Notes: generated by a model from the letters alone, not told the origin. Positions 21,159 to 31,747 are shown, numbered from the stretch's first letter. The stretch: 64,000 nucleotides of DNA from Nitrosomonas sp. (GCA_024281675.1 JAMXAG010000005.1:102879-166878); one strand, 5' to 3'. Program-made: numbers and translations.

Positions 21159-21234
21159 TTTAGATCAATTTACGAAGAGTGGGAGAATGTTTCAATAATA
21201 TAAAGCGCGTCCAAATCAAATTTTCTTTGCATGC

Positions 21235-22659
21235 TTATGTTGCACTAGAAGTAACGTTACTAAAAATAATGGTAAATGTAGTGCCTACCCCAGGTTCACT
21301 ATCAACTTTAATTTTTAGCTTATTATTTTCTGCAGCAATTTTGACAATCGACAAACCAATACCACTGGTTGATTTATTGTGCATCGCAGCTCTAGGCGAA
21401 TAAAAGTATTCGTTAAAAATATTTGGTAAATCCTTACTTTCAATTCCAATTCCATGGTCGGTCACGGTGATACTGGCATGGTCAAATGCAATGTGTGAAG
21501 CAACTTCGATCGATGCACCTTGATGAGAGTAGACAATAGAATTGGAAATAATGTTTTCAAACAAAATCTCGAGTTGTTCTGGAATGCATTGATAATAAAA
21601 GTCACTAATGGCTACATTCAGTGTTATTTCCTTGGAATTAATGACTGGTAAAAGCTTGTCAACGCATTTTTTTATAATGGTATTCACATTGATCGATTGA
21701 AATTGATCGGTATCGCAACAGTTGGTTTTTAATCTTTCCAATCTGAGTAAATCCAATATTAAGCCCGACATATTTTTCGCTCGTGTATCCATTTGCTCGA
21801 GCGCTTGTGTAACTTCCGTCGATGTGTCTCCCAGATAACCTTCCTTAATTAGATTAATCTTGCTGCGAATGGCATCTAATGGTGATTTTAGTTGATGGGT
21901 TATCAATAGTGCGTATTGATCTTTCTCTACCTGCGCCCGTTTAATTTGTTTATATGCATCTGCCAAATGATATTCATGTGTGCGAACAATTAAAGAAAGC
22001 CTTGACACGACATACCAGACCACTAGAAACAGTACATCAAGAAAAATCATCCATAGCAACGCATTAGCTTGCGAGGAATTCTCCACCGATAGGTGTTTAT
22101 TGATCAATGCGGAAAGTGAGACTTGGGCAAAAAGGAAGTTGTCGACAATGATGACAATCGTATCCATCACGCAAACCAGTATCGTTACATATAAGCTTTC
22201 GCGCGCAGAGAAGAAAATGCACGCTAAGGCAATATGTAAGACATAAAAAAAAGATATTGGAGTAGACGTGCTTCCGATGTAATGAACCACAATCGATAGG
22301 CATATCAGATCGACAATGATCTGAATCCAAAGATTAATGGTCGGAGAATTGTATTGACTGGAGGGTAAATAATCTAATGCAATAATATAAAAAATGTTGG
22401 CGAGTATTAGTATACCAATGATAGCTATTGGCCAATTTTGTTGTTCACTAATACCCAGTTTGACGAATGTGTCAGACGATGCGAGTAGCACTAAAATTTC
22501 AAAAATGATTAAAGCACCGATTAAAACCCATCGGAAAGCAATAAACCATCGGATATTACTGATTAAAACGTCATCGCTCAGTTTTACCCGGTCTTGCGCT
22601 TCTGTGCGTAAAGCAGTTTGGTTAGTGGATTTGTCCCAAGAGAATTCGGTAATCGCCAT
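21235..22659 (-). CDS. membrane sensor histidine kinase
   Basis: This 474-residue kinase has about six hydrophobic segments between residues 33 and 220. The dimerisation/phospho-acceptor domain has His 255 in LLITHQLKSPLDAI. A HATPase domain follows, with an N box (IISNSIVYSHQG), DHGIGIE and GIGLSIVK. The H box is slightly unusual, with THQLKSP where SHELRTP is typical. The gene lies 13 bases downstream of a response regulator gene, so the two form a two-component operon. Signal and target genes are unknown. Confidence 0.9.
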   Translation of the reverse strand: MAITEFSWDKSTNQTALRTEAQDRVKLSDDVLISNIRWFIAFRWVLIGALIIFEILVLLASSDTFVKLGISEQQNWPIAIIGILILANIFYIIALDYLPSSQYNSPTINLWIQIIVDLICLSIVVHYIGSTSTPISFFYVLHIALACIFFSARESLYVTILVCVMDTIVIIVDNFLFAQVSLSALINKHLSVENSSQANALLWMIFLDVLFLVVWYVVSRLSLIVRTHEYHLADAYKQIKRAQVEKDQYALLITHQLKSPLDAIRSKINLIKEGYLGDTSTEVTQALEQMDTRAKNMSGLILDLLRLERLKTNCCDTDQFQSINVNTIIKKCVDKLLPVINSKEITLNVAISDFYYQCIPEQLEILFENIISNSIVYSHQGASIEVASHIAFDHASITVTDHGIGIESKDLPNIFNEYFYSPRAAMHNKSTSGIGLSIVKIAAENNKLKIKVDSEPGVGTTFTIIFSNVTSSAT

Positions 22660-22672
22660 AAATTTGTTGATA

Positions 22673-23068
22673 TTATGCAGCTTGTCCGCCGTGGTTTTTT
22701 AAACGCTCATTGATTGTGGCAAGGAGACTGATGGGTTCAACCGGCTTTTCCATAATACAAACCCATTCGTGGGATTGATTCTCAAAATACGGTCTGATCA
22801 TGTCCCCTAAGGACGTCAAAAAAATAGCTTGTATCTCTGGATAATTTTTATGGATGTTTGCAAAAGTCGTTAAACCAGAATCCATTGATTCAACCATTAC
22901 ATCAAGTATAGCCAGATCGGGGCGATTGGCATTGTTTGTTAATGAATCAATAAAGTCTTGCATCGTAAGATAGCTATTAACTTCATAGCCGTTTTTTTCC
23001 AGAATACGCTGAATGGATTCGCGAATATCAGAATCATCGTCAACGTGTGCAATTCGTAAAACCATCAT
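22673..23068 (-). CDS. single-domain response regulator
   Basis: A 131-residue receiver without an output domain. The acidic cluster VDDDSD is near residue 10 and the phospho-acceptor Asp is in DLAILDVMVE (about 56); the switch Thr/Ser and Lys are in FLTSLGD and MEKPVEP. It starts at the ATG at 23068 or 23065 behind AGGAG. It is the first gene of the pair with the histidine kinase. Lacking a DNA-binding domain, it probably acts by protein contact. Confidence 0.88.
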   Translation of the reverse strand: MMVLRIAHVDDDSDIRESIQRILEKNGYEVNSYLTMQDFIDSLTNNANRPDLAILDVMVESMDSGLTTFANIHKNYPEIQAIFLTSLGDMIRPYFENQSHEWVCIMEKPVEPISLLATINERLKNHGGQAA

Positions 23069-23500
23069 CAATCTCCTTTTTCTTGTTTTATCGTTATAGT
23101 TATATCAAGAAATTTCTTTATTTCCTGGTCGCATATTACTTTCTTTTCCTTAGTGTGAATATGGACTCATTTGATCATAGCTTAGCCCCTGTGAATATTA
23201 TGTGAATAGCAATAATGCGATAATTGGTCCAATTTTACATATTTTTCAGTACTATCAGAAATAAATTTCCCAAGGATAATGGTTACATTCCCGATTTATT
23301 TATTGGTGAGCAAGAGTATGATTAAAAATAATAAATAAATAAATTTTTTTAATTTAGCATGCTTTATTTATTCTGGTTTTGTAGCATAATGGTTATATAG
23401 TCATTTGATTTCAAATTCTGTTTCTTTGTTGGTTCAGCATAAGGGTGGATTTGTAATTTATTCTATTATTGGCGCTAGAGCGTCTCAAGAATAAGAGAAA
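23069..23500. other. divergent promoter region, no gene seen
   Basis: These 432 bases separate the two-component operon from the divergent LysM-FecR gene. The stretch is very AT-rich, with an ATAAATAAATAAA-type run near 23325-23345. No RNA gene or convincing ORF is present. It must carry both promoters, but I cannot place them securely. Confidence 0.5.
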
Positions 23501-25174
23501 ATGATGCTTGATAAAAAAAATAGCATTACTCATGTTGTGAGTCCTGTCAGTACTCTTTTTGTTTTTTTTCTGACGATGGCGTTGATATTCTTTCCAACTT
23601 TTGTTGTTGCGGAAGAATGGATTTATGTGATTAGAAGCGGTGACAATCTATGGAGTTTTACACAAAAGCACCTTGTCAGTATGAAGTATTTGGAAGGGGT
23701 GCAACGATTAAATAGCATCCAAAATCCTTATTTCATTCCTCCCGGAACGCAATTGCGAGTTCCGATTGCTTGGACAAAATTATTGGGGCAGGCCTATGCC
23801 GAAGTTATAGCAGTACAGGGTGTTGCCAAACTACGCCGCAAGGGGCAGGAAGATGTGCTCCTTCAACCAGGCATGCAACTCATGGTGGATGATGAAATTT
23901 ACACCTACCATGATGCCTTTTTGACGATGGAGTTTTCTGATAAAACACATTTAAGAATGCAGGCTAATACCCATTTGCGGTTGATCAATATGCAAATACT
24001 AGGGAATTATGGTTTGATCGACACGTTCATTGACTTGCAACAAGGTCGTATCGAAAATTCTGTGCCAAAGAATTTTAAAAGTGATACGCGTTTCAGGATC
24101 CGCACACCTTCAGCAGTAAGTTCCGTTCGTGGTACCGATTTTCGTGTTGGTGTTGTCGAAACCACACTCACTTCTACAAATGAAGTGCTGGCGGGGAGTG
24201 TAGAAGTCGATGGCAAAAATAAAACCGTTAAAGTTCCAGCAAAATATGGCACGGTAACTTTATTAGGTAAGTCGCCACAATTACCCGTTAAATTGTTGTT
24301 TCCCCCCGATCTTTCCAAAACCAAGAACTACTACCAATCATTACCATTGGAAATTCAAGTAGATCCGATATCGATTGCGAAGGCCTATCGTGTACAGATT
24401 GCCAGTGATCGGGAATTTAAAAAGCTATTAAGTGAATTGACGACTAACCAATTACCTTTCCGTGTTAGTGATTTGCCTGATGGTGATTATTGGTTGAGGG
24501 CTCGCGGTATTGATCAAGCGTGGATCGAGGGTATGGATGCTGTGATACCAATCTCTCTGAATGCGCGTCCGGAAATTCCTTTTATTATTTCACCGATACC
24601 CGATGGTGTCATGGATTCGGAAAATCACCAGTTCAAATGGACGATTCAAACGGGTGTTTCGCATTATGAGGTGATGGTAAGTAATCGTGATGATTTTGCT
24701 AGCTTGAATTACTACAATCCGGAATTCAAAGGCAATAAATTAATATTGCCTGAACGACTCAATCCGGGTCAGTATTTTTGGCGCATCATGGCAGTTTCTT
24801 CAGAAGAAGGCGCTGGGCCTATCAGTGATACTATGGGTTTTCGGGTTCTTCACCCTGCACCTTTATTGGAAAATACAAAGTTCGATGAAGATACTATGGC
24901 ATTTGCATGGCGCGTGCCTGCCGAAGGTCAAAGCTTTCATTTTCAATTTGCCCGGGATGCAAATTTTAACGATGTGATACACGATGAAGTAACGATTGCT
25001 TCCCACGCGGTGATAAAAAAACCTGAAAAGGGTACTTATTATTTACGTATCAAAACGATTGCATCCGATGGATTCCAGGAGCCTTGGGGTGTACCGCAAG
25101 CAATTGAAGTTCCACGCGGCATTTCTTATTGGTTTATGTTGTTAATGCTGTTGCCGCTCCTTGTGCTTCTGTAA
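23501..25174 (+). CDS. LysM-FecR domain periplasmic protein
   Basis: This 557-residue protein has a signal peptide or anchor (hydrophobic about 18-37). A LysM peptidoglycan-binding domain follows (WIYVIRSGDNLWSF to PPGTQLRVP, about 40-88), then a FecR domain (about 105-250) with RIRTPSAVSSVRGTDFRVG. The C-terminal half holds fibronectin-like repeats and the protein ends in a hydrophobic stretch. Proteins of this layout often sit next to CHASE2 sensors, as here: its stop TAA overlaps the next ATG by one base. A cell-wall or envelope-stress sensing role is inferred. Confidence 0.84.
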   Translation: MMLDKKNSITHVVSPVSTLFVFFLTMALIFFPTFVVAEEWIYVIRSGDNLWSFTQKHLVSMKYLEGVQRLNSIQNPYFIPPGTQLRVPIAWTKLLGQAYAEVIAVQGVAKLRRKGQEDVLLQPGMQLMVDDEIYTYHDAFLTMEFSDKTHLRMQANTHLRLINMQILGNYGLIDTFIDLQQGRIENSVPKNFKSDTRFRIRTPSAVSSVRGTDFRVGVVETTLTSTNEVLAGSVEVDGKNKTVKVPAKYGTVTLLGKSPQLPVKLLFPPDLSKTKNYYQSLPLEIQVDPISIAKAYRVQIASDREFKKLLSELTTNQLPFRVSDLPDGDYWLRARGIDQAWIEGMDAVIPISLNARPEIPFIISPIPDGVMDSENHQFKWTIQTGVSHYEVMVSNRDDFASLNYYNPEFKGNKLILPERLNPGQYFWRIMAVSSEEGAGPISDTMGFRVLHPAPLLENTKFDEDTMAFAWRVPAEGQSFHFQFARDANFNDVIHDEVTIASHAVIKKPEKGTYYLRIKTIASDGFQEPWGVPQAIEVPRGISYWFMLLMLLPLLVLL

Positions 25175-28080
25175 TGTTATTAAATTTCTTTGATAAATCG
25201 AATAATGATAGAAATTATATTATCCGGACTTTGCTGCTGTTATTGATCGTTGCGTACATTGCCTATAATAAGACATTGGAGCGTCTGGATTTTATCCTCT
25301 ACGACACATACTTATCACTTCAGCATCCCAAACAGGATTCACGCATTGCAATCATCGAGATTGACGACAGCAGTCTGAAAGAATTGGGTCAATGGCCTTG
25401 GCCTAGATCGATGCACGCCAGACTGATCGATCGATTGAGCACAATCCAGAATCGAGCACTTGTATTCGATTTATTATTTACCGAATCACTGGAATCCGAT
25501 TCTGAGTCGGATCAACTCTTGGCTGAGGCAATTACTCGTCATGCGCATGTCATTCTTCCAGTAGCACCAATAATTGAATCACCATATGGTGCCATTGGAT
25601 TTGCTCGACCATTGCCAATGTTTGCTGAGCATGCAAAATTAGGTCATACAGATGTCGAAGTGGATCGAGATGGTGTTGTTCGGCGTGTTTTTTTGTATGC
25701 AGGCATCGATGCGGCAACTTGGTCAACATTGTCATTGACATTAATGAATAACTTTAATGCAGCTTACGAGTTATCCAGCATCCGCAAAGACGCTCAAAAT
25801 TTATCCGATAATGTCAAAACTTGGGTTCGTTCGACAGAAGTGCTGATTCCCTATATGAGCGAGTTTGGTACTTTCCATAGAATTTCTTACGCACAAGCTT
25901 TATTTGATGATACTGCACTACAGAATTTAAAAGACAAAGCCATCTTTGTTGGGATAACTGCAACGGGTATGGGAACACGCATTGCAACTCCAATGACATC
26001 TGTTAACCATCAATTGATGACTGGAATTGAATGGCATGCAAATATTTTTTCGATGCTATCGAGCAACCAGATGATTGATCCAATTTCGGAGGTGGCTGCA
26101 GCGATTATATCGGTACTATGGGTTGGTTTTATTTTGCTGTTGATTGTTTTCATTAAACAAGAATTGACTGTATCCGCATCGCTTATTTTTTTCGTGTCGG
26201 GATTAATTATTTGCGGCGTCCTATTGAAATTTGCCTTGATCTGGATTCCACCGAGTGCGGCATTGTTAGGTACATTATTTCTCTATCCACTAGAGAATTG
26301 GCAGCGTATCAATCGATTTGTTAGCGCGTTCTGGATTCATAAAATACGTACCAGTGCGGCTTTAGAGTCAATTGGGGACGGTGTGATTATTGCCGATAAT
26401 TTTGAAGTGGTGATCTATGCTAATAAAGGAGCGGAAAAAATATTACAGATGCCATTTTCTCAACTAGAAGGAAAAATGTTGCATGAGATTTTGAGCTTCT
26501 ATTCTGATTCCAATCATTCGAATATTTCTCATCTGCAGCCGAATGTATTGACTCCTACTATTAAGACAACGAATGTTCCTGAGGAATATAGTATCTCAAC
26601 ACCGCATGGTGATGCGCGGACAGTACGTGTTGTTCGAAATGAATTCTATGATGAAAGGAGCACTAAAATGGGTTCGGTGGTCGCAATGACTGATATTACC
26701 GACACCGTAGAATTAGCTAAACGGGTAGCCTTTCAGAAGAATTATGATGTTTTGACGGAATTACCCAATCGTTCACAGCTTCTGACACAATTTGATCGAA
26801 TGATAAAAGCTGCAGAAAGCACCCAAAAAGTGATTACGGTTTTTTTCATTACTTTAGATAATTTTAAAAAAATAAATGACGCGATGGGTCATCATGCTGG
26901 TGACAAGTTGCTGAAAATGCTTTCCACGCGTTTTTTCGAAGTGCTGCAACAAGGTGACATCGCTGGACGATGGGGCGGTGATGAATTTGTTTTGCTTTCA
27001 GAGCATCTCAGCAGCGAAAGCTTGGTAATTGATATGGCGCAGAGATTGTTGGAAATAATTAGGCAGCGGTTTGAAATTGATGATTTGGAAGTATTTGTAT
27101 CGGCAAGCATCGGTATTAGCTTTTATCCAGAAAATGGATTCACCAGTGAAGTCGTTGTAAAAATGGCTGGAACCGCTATGTATCGCATTAAAGAAGATGG
27201 TGGTAATCAATATGGATTGTATTCTCCAGAATTATCTGCGGCATGGACACGTGAGCAAATTACGTTAGAAAAAGAATTACGTACCGCGATAAAGCAGCAT
27301 GAATTGCAAGTTTTTTTCCAACCGATCATTAATATCCAATCGAATAGTATTACCCGAATGGAAGCATTAGTGCGTTGGCCACATCCCAAGCGGGGCTACC
27401 TTTCACCGGGTAGCTTTATTCCGCTAGCAGAAAATATACGCCAAATTGAGCAATTGGGTGAAATGGTGTTGAAGGAATCGTGTGAAGTTGCTTGTAAACT
27501 GATCAAACTTGGGTATCCAATCAATGTATCTGTGAATCTCAATCCCCGTCAGTTGATAAATAGGAATCTGCCGCAAATAATATCGCAAACACTGCATGAT
27601 ACGGGTTTGCCTTCGCAATGTTTGATTCTCGAAATGACTGAGAACGCGATAGTTAGCGATATGGAACGGGCCAGTAAGATTTTAACGGAAATCAAGAAAT
27701 TAAATATATCAATAGCGTTAGATGATTTTGGTACCGGGTATTCTTCGTTGGCACTTCTGCGCGAATTACCCATCGATATTCTTAAAATTGACAAATCATT
27801 TGTACATAAGCTAGGAGAGAATCCTAACGATTTAAAGATCGTCCAAGCGATCATTGGGCTAGGTGAGAATCTTGGACTAACTGTGATCGCAGAGGGTGTT
27901 GAAACAAAGCAACAGGTTGATTTGTTGACGCAGCATGGTTGTATCCTACAGCAAGGTTATTACTTTAGCCGCCCCGTTCCTTATGCAGCACTTTTTAAAT
28001 TGATGCAGGATTCAAAAGGTACTATAACTTCAAAAGATCTTATAGAAGTGACGGACTCGGAGTCGTGCAAAGTGTGTTGA
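25174..28080 (+). CDS. CHASE2-PAS-GGDEF-EAL c-di-GMP signalling protein
   Basis: This 968-residue membrane protein starts at ATG 25174, overlapping the upstream stop (TAATG). It has an N-terminal membrane helix, an extracytoplasmic CHASE2 domain (about 40-300), three membrane helices (about 305-375), PAS (about 395-515), GGDEF with intact RWGGDEF (601-605) and EAL (730-732) with ALDDFGTGYSSL. Coupling to the LysM-FecR gene suggests that the two sense a common envelope signal and adjust c-di-GMP. The net activity cannot be told from sequence. Confidence 0.92.
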   Translation: MLLNFFDKSNNDRNYIIRTLLLLLIVAYIAYNKTLERLDFILYDTYLSLQHPKQDSRIAIIEIDDSSLKELGQWPWPRSMHARLIDRLSTIQNRALVFDLLFTESLESDSESDQLLAEAITRHAHVILPVAPIIESPYGAIGFARPLPMFAEHAKLGHTDVEVDRDGVVRRVFLYAGIDAATWSTLSLTLMNNFNAAYELSSIRKDAQNLSDNVKTWVRSTEVLIPYMSEFGTFHRISYAQALFDDTALQNLKDKAIFVGITATGMGTRIATPMTSVNHQLMTGIEWHANIFSMLSSNQMIDPISEVAAAIISVLWVGFILLLIVFIKQELTVSASLIFFVSGLIICGVLLKFALIWIPPSAALLGTLFLYPLENWQRINRFVSAFWIHKIRTSAALESIGDGVIIADNFEVVIYANKGAEKILQMPFSQLEGKMLHEILSFYSDSNHSNISHLQPNVLTPTIKTTNVPEEYSISTPHGDARTVRVVRNEFYDERSTKMGSVVAMTDITDTVELAKRVAFQKNYDVLTELPNRSQLLTQFDRMIKAAESTQKVITVFFITLDNFKKINDAMGHHAGDKLLKMLSTRFFEVLQQGDIAGRWGGDEFVLLSEHLSSESLVIDMAQRLLEIIRQRFEIDDLEVFVSASIGISFYPENGFTSEVVVKMAGTAMYRIKEDGGNQYGLYSPELSAAWTREQITLEKELRTAIKQHELQVFFQPIINIQSNSITRMEALVRWPHPKRGYLSPGSFIPLAENIRQIEQLGEMVLKESCEVACKLIKLGYPINVSVNLNPRQLINRNLPQIISQTLHDTGLPSQCLILEMTENAIVSDMERASKILTEIKKLNISIALDDFGTGYSSLALLRELPIDILKIDKSFVHKLGENPNDLKIVQAIIGLGENLGLTVIAEGVETKQQVDLLTQHGCILQQGYYFSRPVPYAALFKLMQDSKGTITSKDLIEVTDSESCKVC

Positions 28081-28107
28081 AATCTTTTTTGGTATGATAC
28101 AAGTTCG

Positions 28108-29553
28108 TCAAATGGTTCGACCGTAGGAATCCTCAAAGCGTACAATATCATCTTCTCCGAGATAAGCTCCGGATTGTACTTCGATCAGATGTAGGGGGAT
28201 TTTTCCTGGATTCTCGAGACGATGCGGTTTTCCGAAAGGAATATAGGTCGATTGATTTTCAGCAAATAGCATCGCCTTATCTTCCACAATGACTTTCGCG
28301 GTTCCGCTGACCACAACCCAATGTTCCGCACGATGGAAGTGCATTTGCAGCGATAGCTTTTCGCCTGGCTTCACCATGATTCGCTTGACTTGAAAGCGTT
28401 CACCTTTATCGATTCCCTCGTACCATCCCCAAGGACGATGAATACGTAAATGATCCAGATGTTCTTTACGGTGATTGGAACCAATATGCTGCACCGCAGA
28501 TTTAAGTTGATCCGTTTTGCTTTTGTGCATGACCAACACCGCATCCGCTGTTTCTACCACGATGACATCTTCCAATCCGATCACGGATACTAAGCGATTC
28601 TCTGCACGTACATAGCTGCGGCGTGTATCCATAATAAGGGTGTCGCCGCTGGAGAAATTATCATTTTTATCCTTGGGTGAAATCTGCCATAGTGAATTCC
28701 ATGAACCCACATCACTCCATCCGAATTGTGCTGGGACAACCACCGCTTGATCGGTGGTTTGCATAATCGCATAGTCAATAGACTCGGAAGGGCAGGTGGT
28801 AAAGATTTCTCGATTTGGACGAACAAATCCCAGATCAGTGGTACGTTGTTGCCAAGCCTGTTTAGCCGCTGTATAAATATCCGGTCGATGTCGTTGTAAT
28901 TGCTGCAAATAGTTACCCGCAGTAAAAACAAACATACCACTGTTCCACAAATAACCACCTTGCTGTAAATATGCTTGCGCTGTTTCGAGTTGCGGTTTTT
29001 CACAAAAAGATTGAATTTGATAAATCGATAGCTGTGCCGGTTTCGTCAGCTCAACACTGTCACCTATCTTGATGTAACCATAGCCAGTTTCAGGAGAATG
29101 CGGGGATATACCGAATGTAACCAGATAGCCATGTTGTGCTGCGATGGCTGCCGTTTCGACGGCTTGAGTAAAAGTTTCTTGATCGTCAATGACATGATCT
29201 GCTGGCAATACCAGCATGGTCGCATCGCTATTTGACTGTGCAAGATGGAATGCAGCTAATGCAATTGCCGGGGCGGTATTGCGGCCTACTGATTCAAGAT
29301 AGATGGCTTCAGGTTTACTGGCGATTGCTTCGCATTGCTCGCGAATCAAAAAACGGTGTTCATCGTTACATACGATAATTGGCGCTTGTGCTCCCGGCAA
29401 TGCCATGGAACGATGTAGAGTAACCTGTAGCATCGTTTCCTTATCGACAAGCGGTAATAACTGCTTGGGGTAATTTGCACGAGAGAGCGGCCATAAACGG
29501 CTACCGCTCCCACCAGAAAGAATCACAGGATAGAGGATGTTTGCATACGTCAT
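28108..29553 (-). CDS. manC: mannose-1-phosphate guanylyltransferase / mannose-6-phosphate isomerase
   Basis: This bifunctional 481-residue enzyme supplies GDP-mannose for surface polysaccharide. The nucleotidyltransferase half has VILSGGSGSRLWPLSR (about 10-25), VLPADHVI and FCEKP. The C-terminal half is a type II phosphomannose isomerase cupin with RPWGWYEGID, KPGEKLSLQMHFHRAEHW and HRLENPGK. Length and order match the ManC/AlgA/CpsB family. No other polysaccharide gene is adjacent. It converges with the CHASE2 gene. Confidence 0.94.
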   Translation of the reverse strand: MTYANILYPVILSGGSGSRLWPLSRANYPKQLLPLVDKETMLQVTLHRSMALPGAQAPIIVCNDEHRFLIREQCEAIASKPEAIYLESVGRNTAPAIALAAFHLAQSNSDATMLVLPADHVIDDQETFTQAVETAAIAAQHGYLVTFGISPHSPETGYGYIKIGDSVELTKPAQLSIYQIQSFCEKPQLETAQAYLQQGGYLWNSGMFVFTAGNYLQQLQRHRPDIYTAAKQAWQQRTTDLGFVRPNREIFTTCPSESIDYAIMQTTDQAVVVPAQFGWSDVGSWNSLWQISPKDKNDNFSSGDTLIMDTRRSYVRAENRLVSVIGLEDVIVVETADAVLVMHKSKTDQLKSAVQHIGSNHRKEHLDHLRIHRPWGWYEGIDKGERFQVKRIMVKPGEKLSLQMHFHRAEHWVVVSGTAKVIVEDKAMLFAENQSTYIPFGKPHRLENPGKIPLHLIEVQSGAYLGEDDIVRFEDSYGRTI

Positions 29554-29615
29554 GAGAGGCTTTTATACGTTTTAATTGATTTCAAAAAATGGAAATTAGC
29601 ATATTGCAACATACG

Positions 29616-30632
29616 TTAATTGAAATCTGCCTGTAACACAATTCGGTATCGCGCTTTGCCAGCTCGTAAATGTGCCAATGCCTCGTTGACTTGGCTCAAT
29701 GGAAAGAATTCGACCTGAGGCGCGATTCGATGCCGTGCTGCAAACGATAACATCGTAGACAATGCAGCGGGATTTCCTGTTGGTGAGCCGGAAACACTTT
29801 TTTGTCCGAAAATGAGATTAATTGCCGGAATAGCCATTGGTTCCAAGACTGCTCCGACAACGTGCAAACGTCCATTGGGCCTAAGCGTATTTAATAAACC
29901 AGTCCAATCCATTGGCACATTCACAGTGACAATCAACAGATCTAGTGAATGAGTCATTTTTGTTAACACGTTGTTATCTTGGATTGAAACGACATGATGC
30001 GCCCCAAACGCTCTTGCCCCATTTTCTTTTGATGCGCTGGAAGTAAAAGCCGTTACTTCACATCCCCAAGCTTTGGCGAATTTGATACCCATGTGGCCTA
30101 ATCCACCGATTCCGACAATGCCGACATGATGCGTTGGTTTAATGCCAAACGTTAAAAGAGGCGAGAATACTGTAATTCCGCCACACAACAGAGGACCGGC
30201 GGTAGCGGTATCAAGCGTATCCGGTAAAGGAATCACCCATATCCAATGCGCTCTTACACGTTCGGAAAATCCACCGTGGTGGTTAACAATCGTGGGTTGT
30301 GCACTTAAACAAAGATTATGGTTTCCTTCGATACATTCGTGACAGTGCATGCAACTGCCGGCGTTCCAACCAACGCCTACCTTTTGACCCAGTTGCAGGC
30401 CTTTGACGTTCGATCCTAGCAGGGTGATTCGTCCTACTATCTCATGGCCTGGAACAACAGGATATTGCGATAACCCCCAATCATTATTGATAATCGATAA
30501 ATCAGAGTGGCATAAACCACAATATTCAACGGTGATTTCAACTTCGTCTACGCCTAATGTTCCCGGATCAAATGCAAAAGGTTCTAGTTTCTGCTTGGGG
30601 CCTCGACTGGCCCATGCTCGAATTTCAGCCAT
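29616..30632 (-). CDS. zinc-dependent alcohol/aldehyde dehydrogenase (Ahr/YahK type)
   Basis: This 338-residue medium-chain dehydrogenase probably reduces aldehydes with NADPH. It has the catalytic zinc motif YCGLCHSDL and GHEIVG, the structural zinc cysteines in CMHCHECIEGNHNLC, and a Rossmann motif GIGGLGHMG. It starts at ATG 30632 with AAGGAG upstream; the TTG at 30647 lies within or before that site and is not used. The natural substrate is unknown. Confidence 0.86.
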   Translation of the reverse strand: MAEIRAWASRGPKQKLEPFAFDPGTLGVDEVEITVEYCGLCHSDLSIINNDWGLSQYPVVPGHEIVGRITLLGSNVKGLQLGQKVGVGWNAGSCMHCHECIEGNHNLCLSAQPTIVNHHGGFSERVRAHWIWVIPLPDTLDTATAGPLLCGGITVFSPLLTFGIKPTHHVGIVGIGGLGHMGIKFAKAWGCEVTAFTSSASKENGARAFGAHHVVSIQDNNVLTKMTHSLDLLIVTVNVPMDWTGLLNTLRPNGRLHVVGAVLEPMAIPAINLIFGQKSVSGSPTGNPAALSTMLSFAARHRIAPQVEFFPLSQVNEALAHLRAGKARYRIVLQADFN

Positions 30633-30830
30633 TTTATTCTCCTTCAAATTTCCAACAATTTTACCATTGCGTAAAATTACTATTTCATTGTTTCACAGGA
30701 ATGCCCAGTCAATGTCTCCTATAATGATGAGTATATTTAGGTTAGGGATCTTCGCAAAGAACTCTGACTATTTCTATCGCAGTATTGGTAATTACCGTTA
30801 ATATCACGGTTTTAAAATTTGATTACGCGA

Positions 30831-31250
30831 ATGGATGAACAATCAAGCCTAATTGCGCTTTTTACCAGTAGTTTCCTTGCAGCTACCTTACTTCCTGGAG
30901 GTTCTGAAGCAGTATTGGTTGGCGTGTTATTGACATATCCCGAGCTACATTGGCAAGCACTTGTTTTAGCGACCATCGGTAATACGCTAGGAGGAATGAG
31001 TTCCTATTTTATTGGCCGTTTTTTGCCGAATGAACAAGCGATGCACAAAAAAATAGGACAGAATGCTCGCGGATTGCGATGGATCAATCAGTATGGCGCG
31101 CCGATTTTACTTCTATCTTGGGTGCCATTGATTGGAGATGTACTCTGTGTTGCTGCCGGATGGCTGCGTATCAACTGGCTGAATGCGGCAATATTTATGG
31201 CGGTTGGTAAATTTGCGCGTTACTGGGTAATAGCAACAGCAATCCATTAA
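30831..31250 (+). CDS. YqaA-like VTT/DedA-type membrane protein
   Basis: This 139-residue protein has about four hydrophobic segments and the VTT-family sequence LPGGSEAVLVGVLL, GNTLGGMSSYFIGRF and WVPLIGDVLCVAAGWLR. YqaA-like members are short relatives of DedA proteins, some of which are thought to move lipids or act in membrane homeostasis. ATG 30831 is used rather than TTG 30819. It is divergent from the dehydrogenase gene. Confidence 0.82.
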   Translation: MDEQSSLIALFTSSFLAATLLPGGSEAVLVGVLLTYPELHWQALVLATIGNTLGGMSSYFIGRFLPNEQAMHKKIGQNARGLRWINQYGAPILLLSWVPLIGDVLCVAAGWLRINWLNAAIFMAVGKFARYWVIATAIH

Positions 31251-31441
31251 AGGCTTCAATCGAGAAATCTCGGCAGACTTCCGTATTTTGACGAAGAGAG
31301 CAAGCTACACAACAGCTACTTCAGCCTAATTTAAGTATATAACTGATTTACTTAGAAGAGAATTCAGTATTGAACGCTGCCTGATGACTTAGTTACTTGA
31401 TCGAATCAATGAACTAAACCACCAGGTTGATTCAACTGTTT

Positions 31442-31747
31442 CTACTCAAATAATTTCTGCAATTCTCCGGATTGATACATTTCCGATACGATGTCTGAAC
31501 CGCCAATGAATTCGCCATTTACATACAACTGAGGTATCGTAGGCCAATTGGAAAAATCTTTGATGCCTTGCCTGATTTCGGGGTCATCTAAGACATTCAC
31601 AGAAAAGATATTATCCACACCACAAGTTTTGAGAATATTCACTGCATTAGCAGAAAAACCACATTGTGGCTGCTCTAACGTACCTTTCATATAGAGAACG
31701 ACTGGATGCGTGCTAATTTGTTGTTCAATTAAATCTTCAACATTCAT
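31442..31747 (-). CDS. grxD: monothiol glutaredoxin (Grx4 type)
   Basis: This 101-residue glutaredoxin has the monothiol CGFS active site in [26 protein letters not shown] and a C-terminal [13 protein letters not shown]. The family binds and delivers [2Fe-2S] clusters with BolA proteins. ATG 31747 is preceded by GGGAG and preferred to TTG 31765. It is the last gene of the hemA-prfA-prmC-grxD run. Confidence 0.94.
   Translation of the reverse strand: MNVEDLIEQQISTHPVVLYMKGTLEQPQCGFSANAVNILKTCGVDNIFSVNVLDDPEIRQGIKDFSNWPTIPQLYVNGEFIGGSDIVSEMYQSGELQKLFE

Noticed and set aside
23322-23350. ATAAATAAATAAA run as a replication origin or repeat element
   Set aside because: A short AT-rich stretch with no DnaA-box cluster or longer repeat structure around it.
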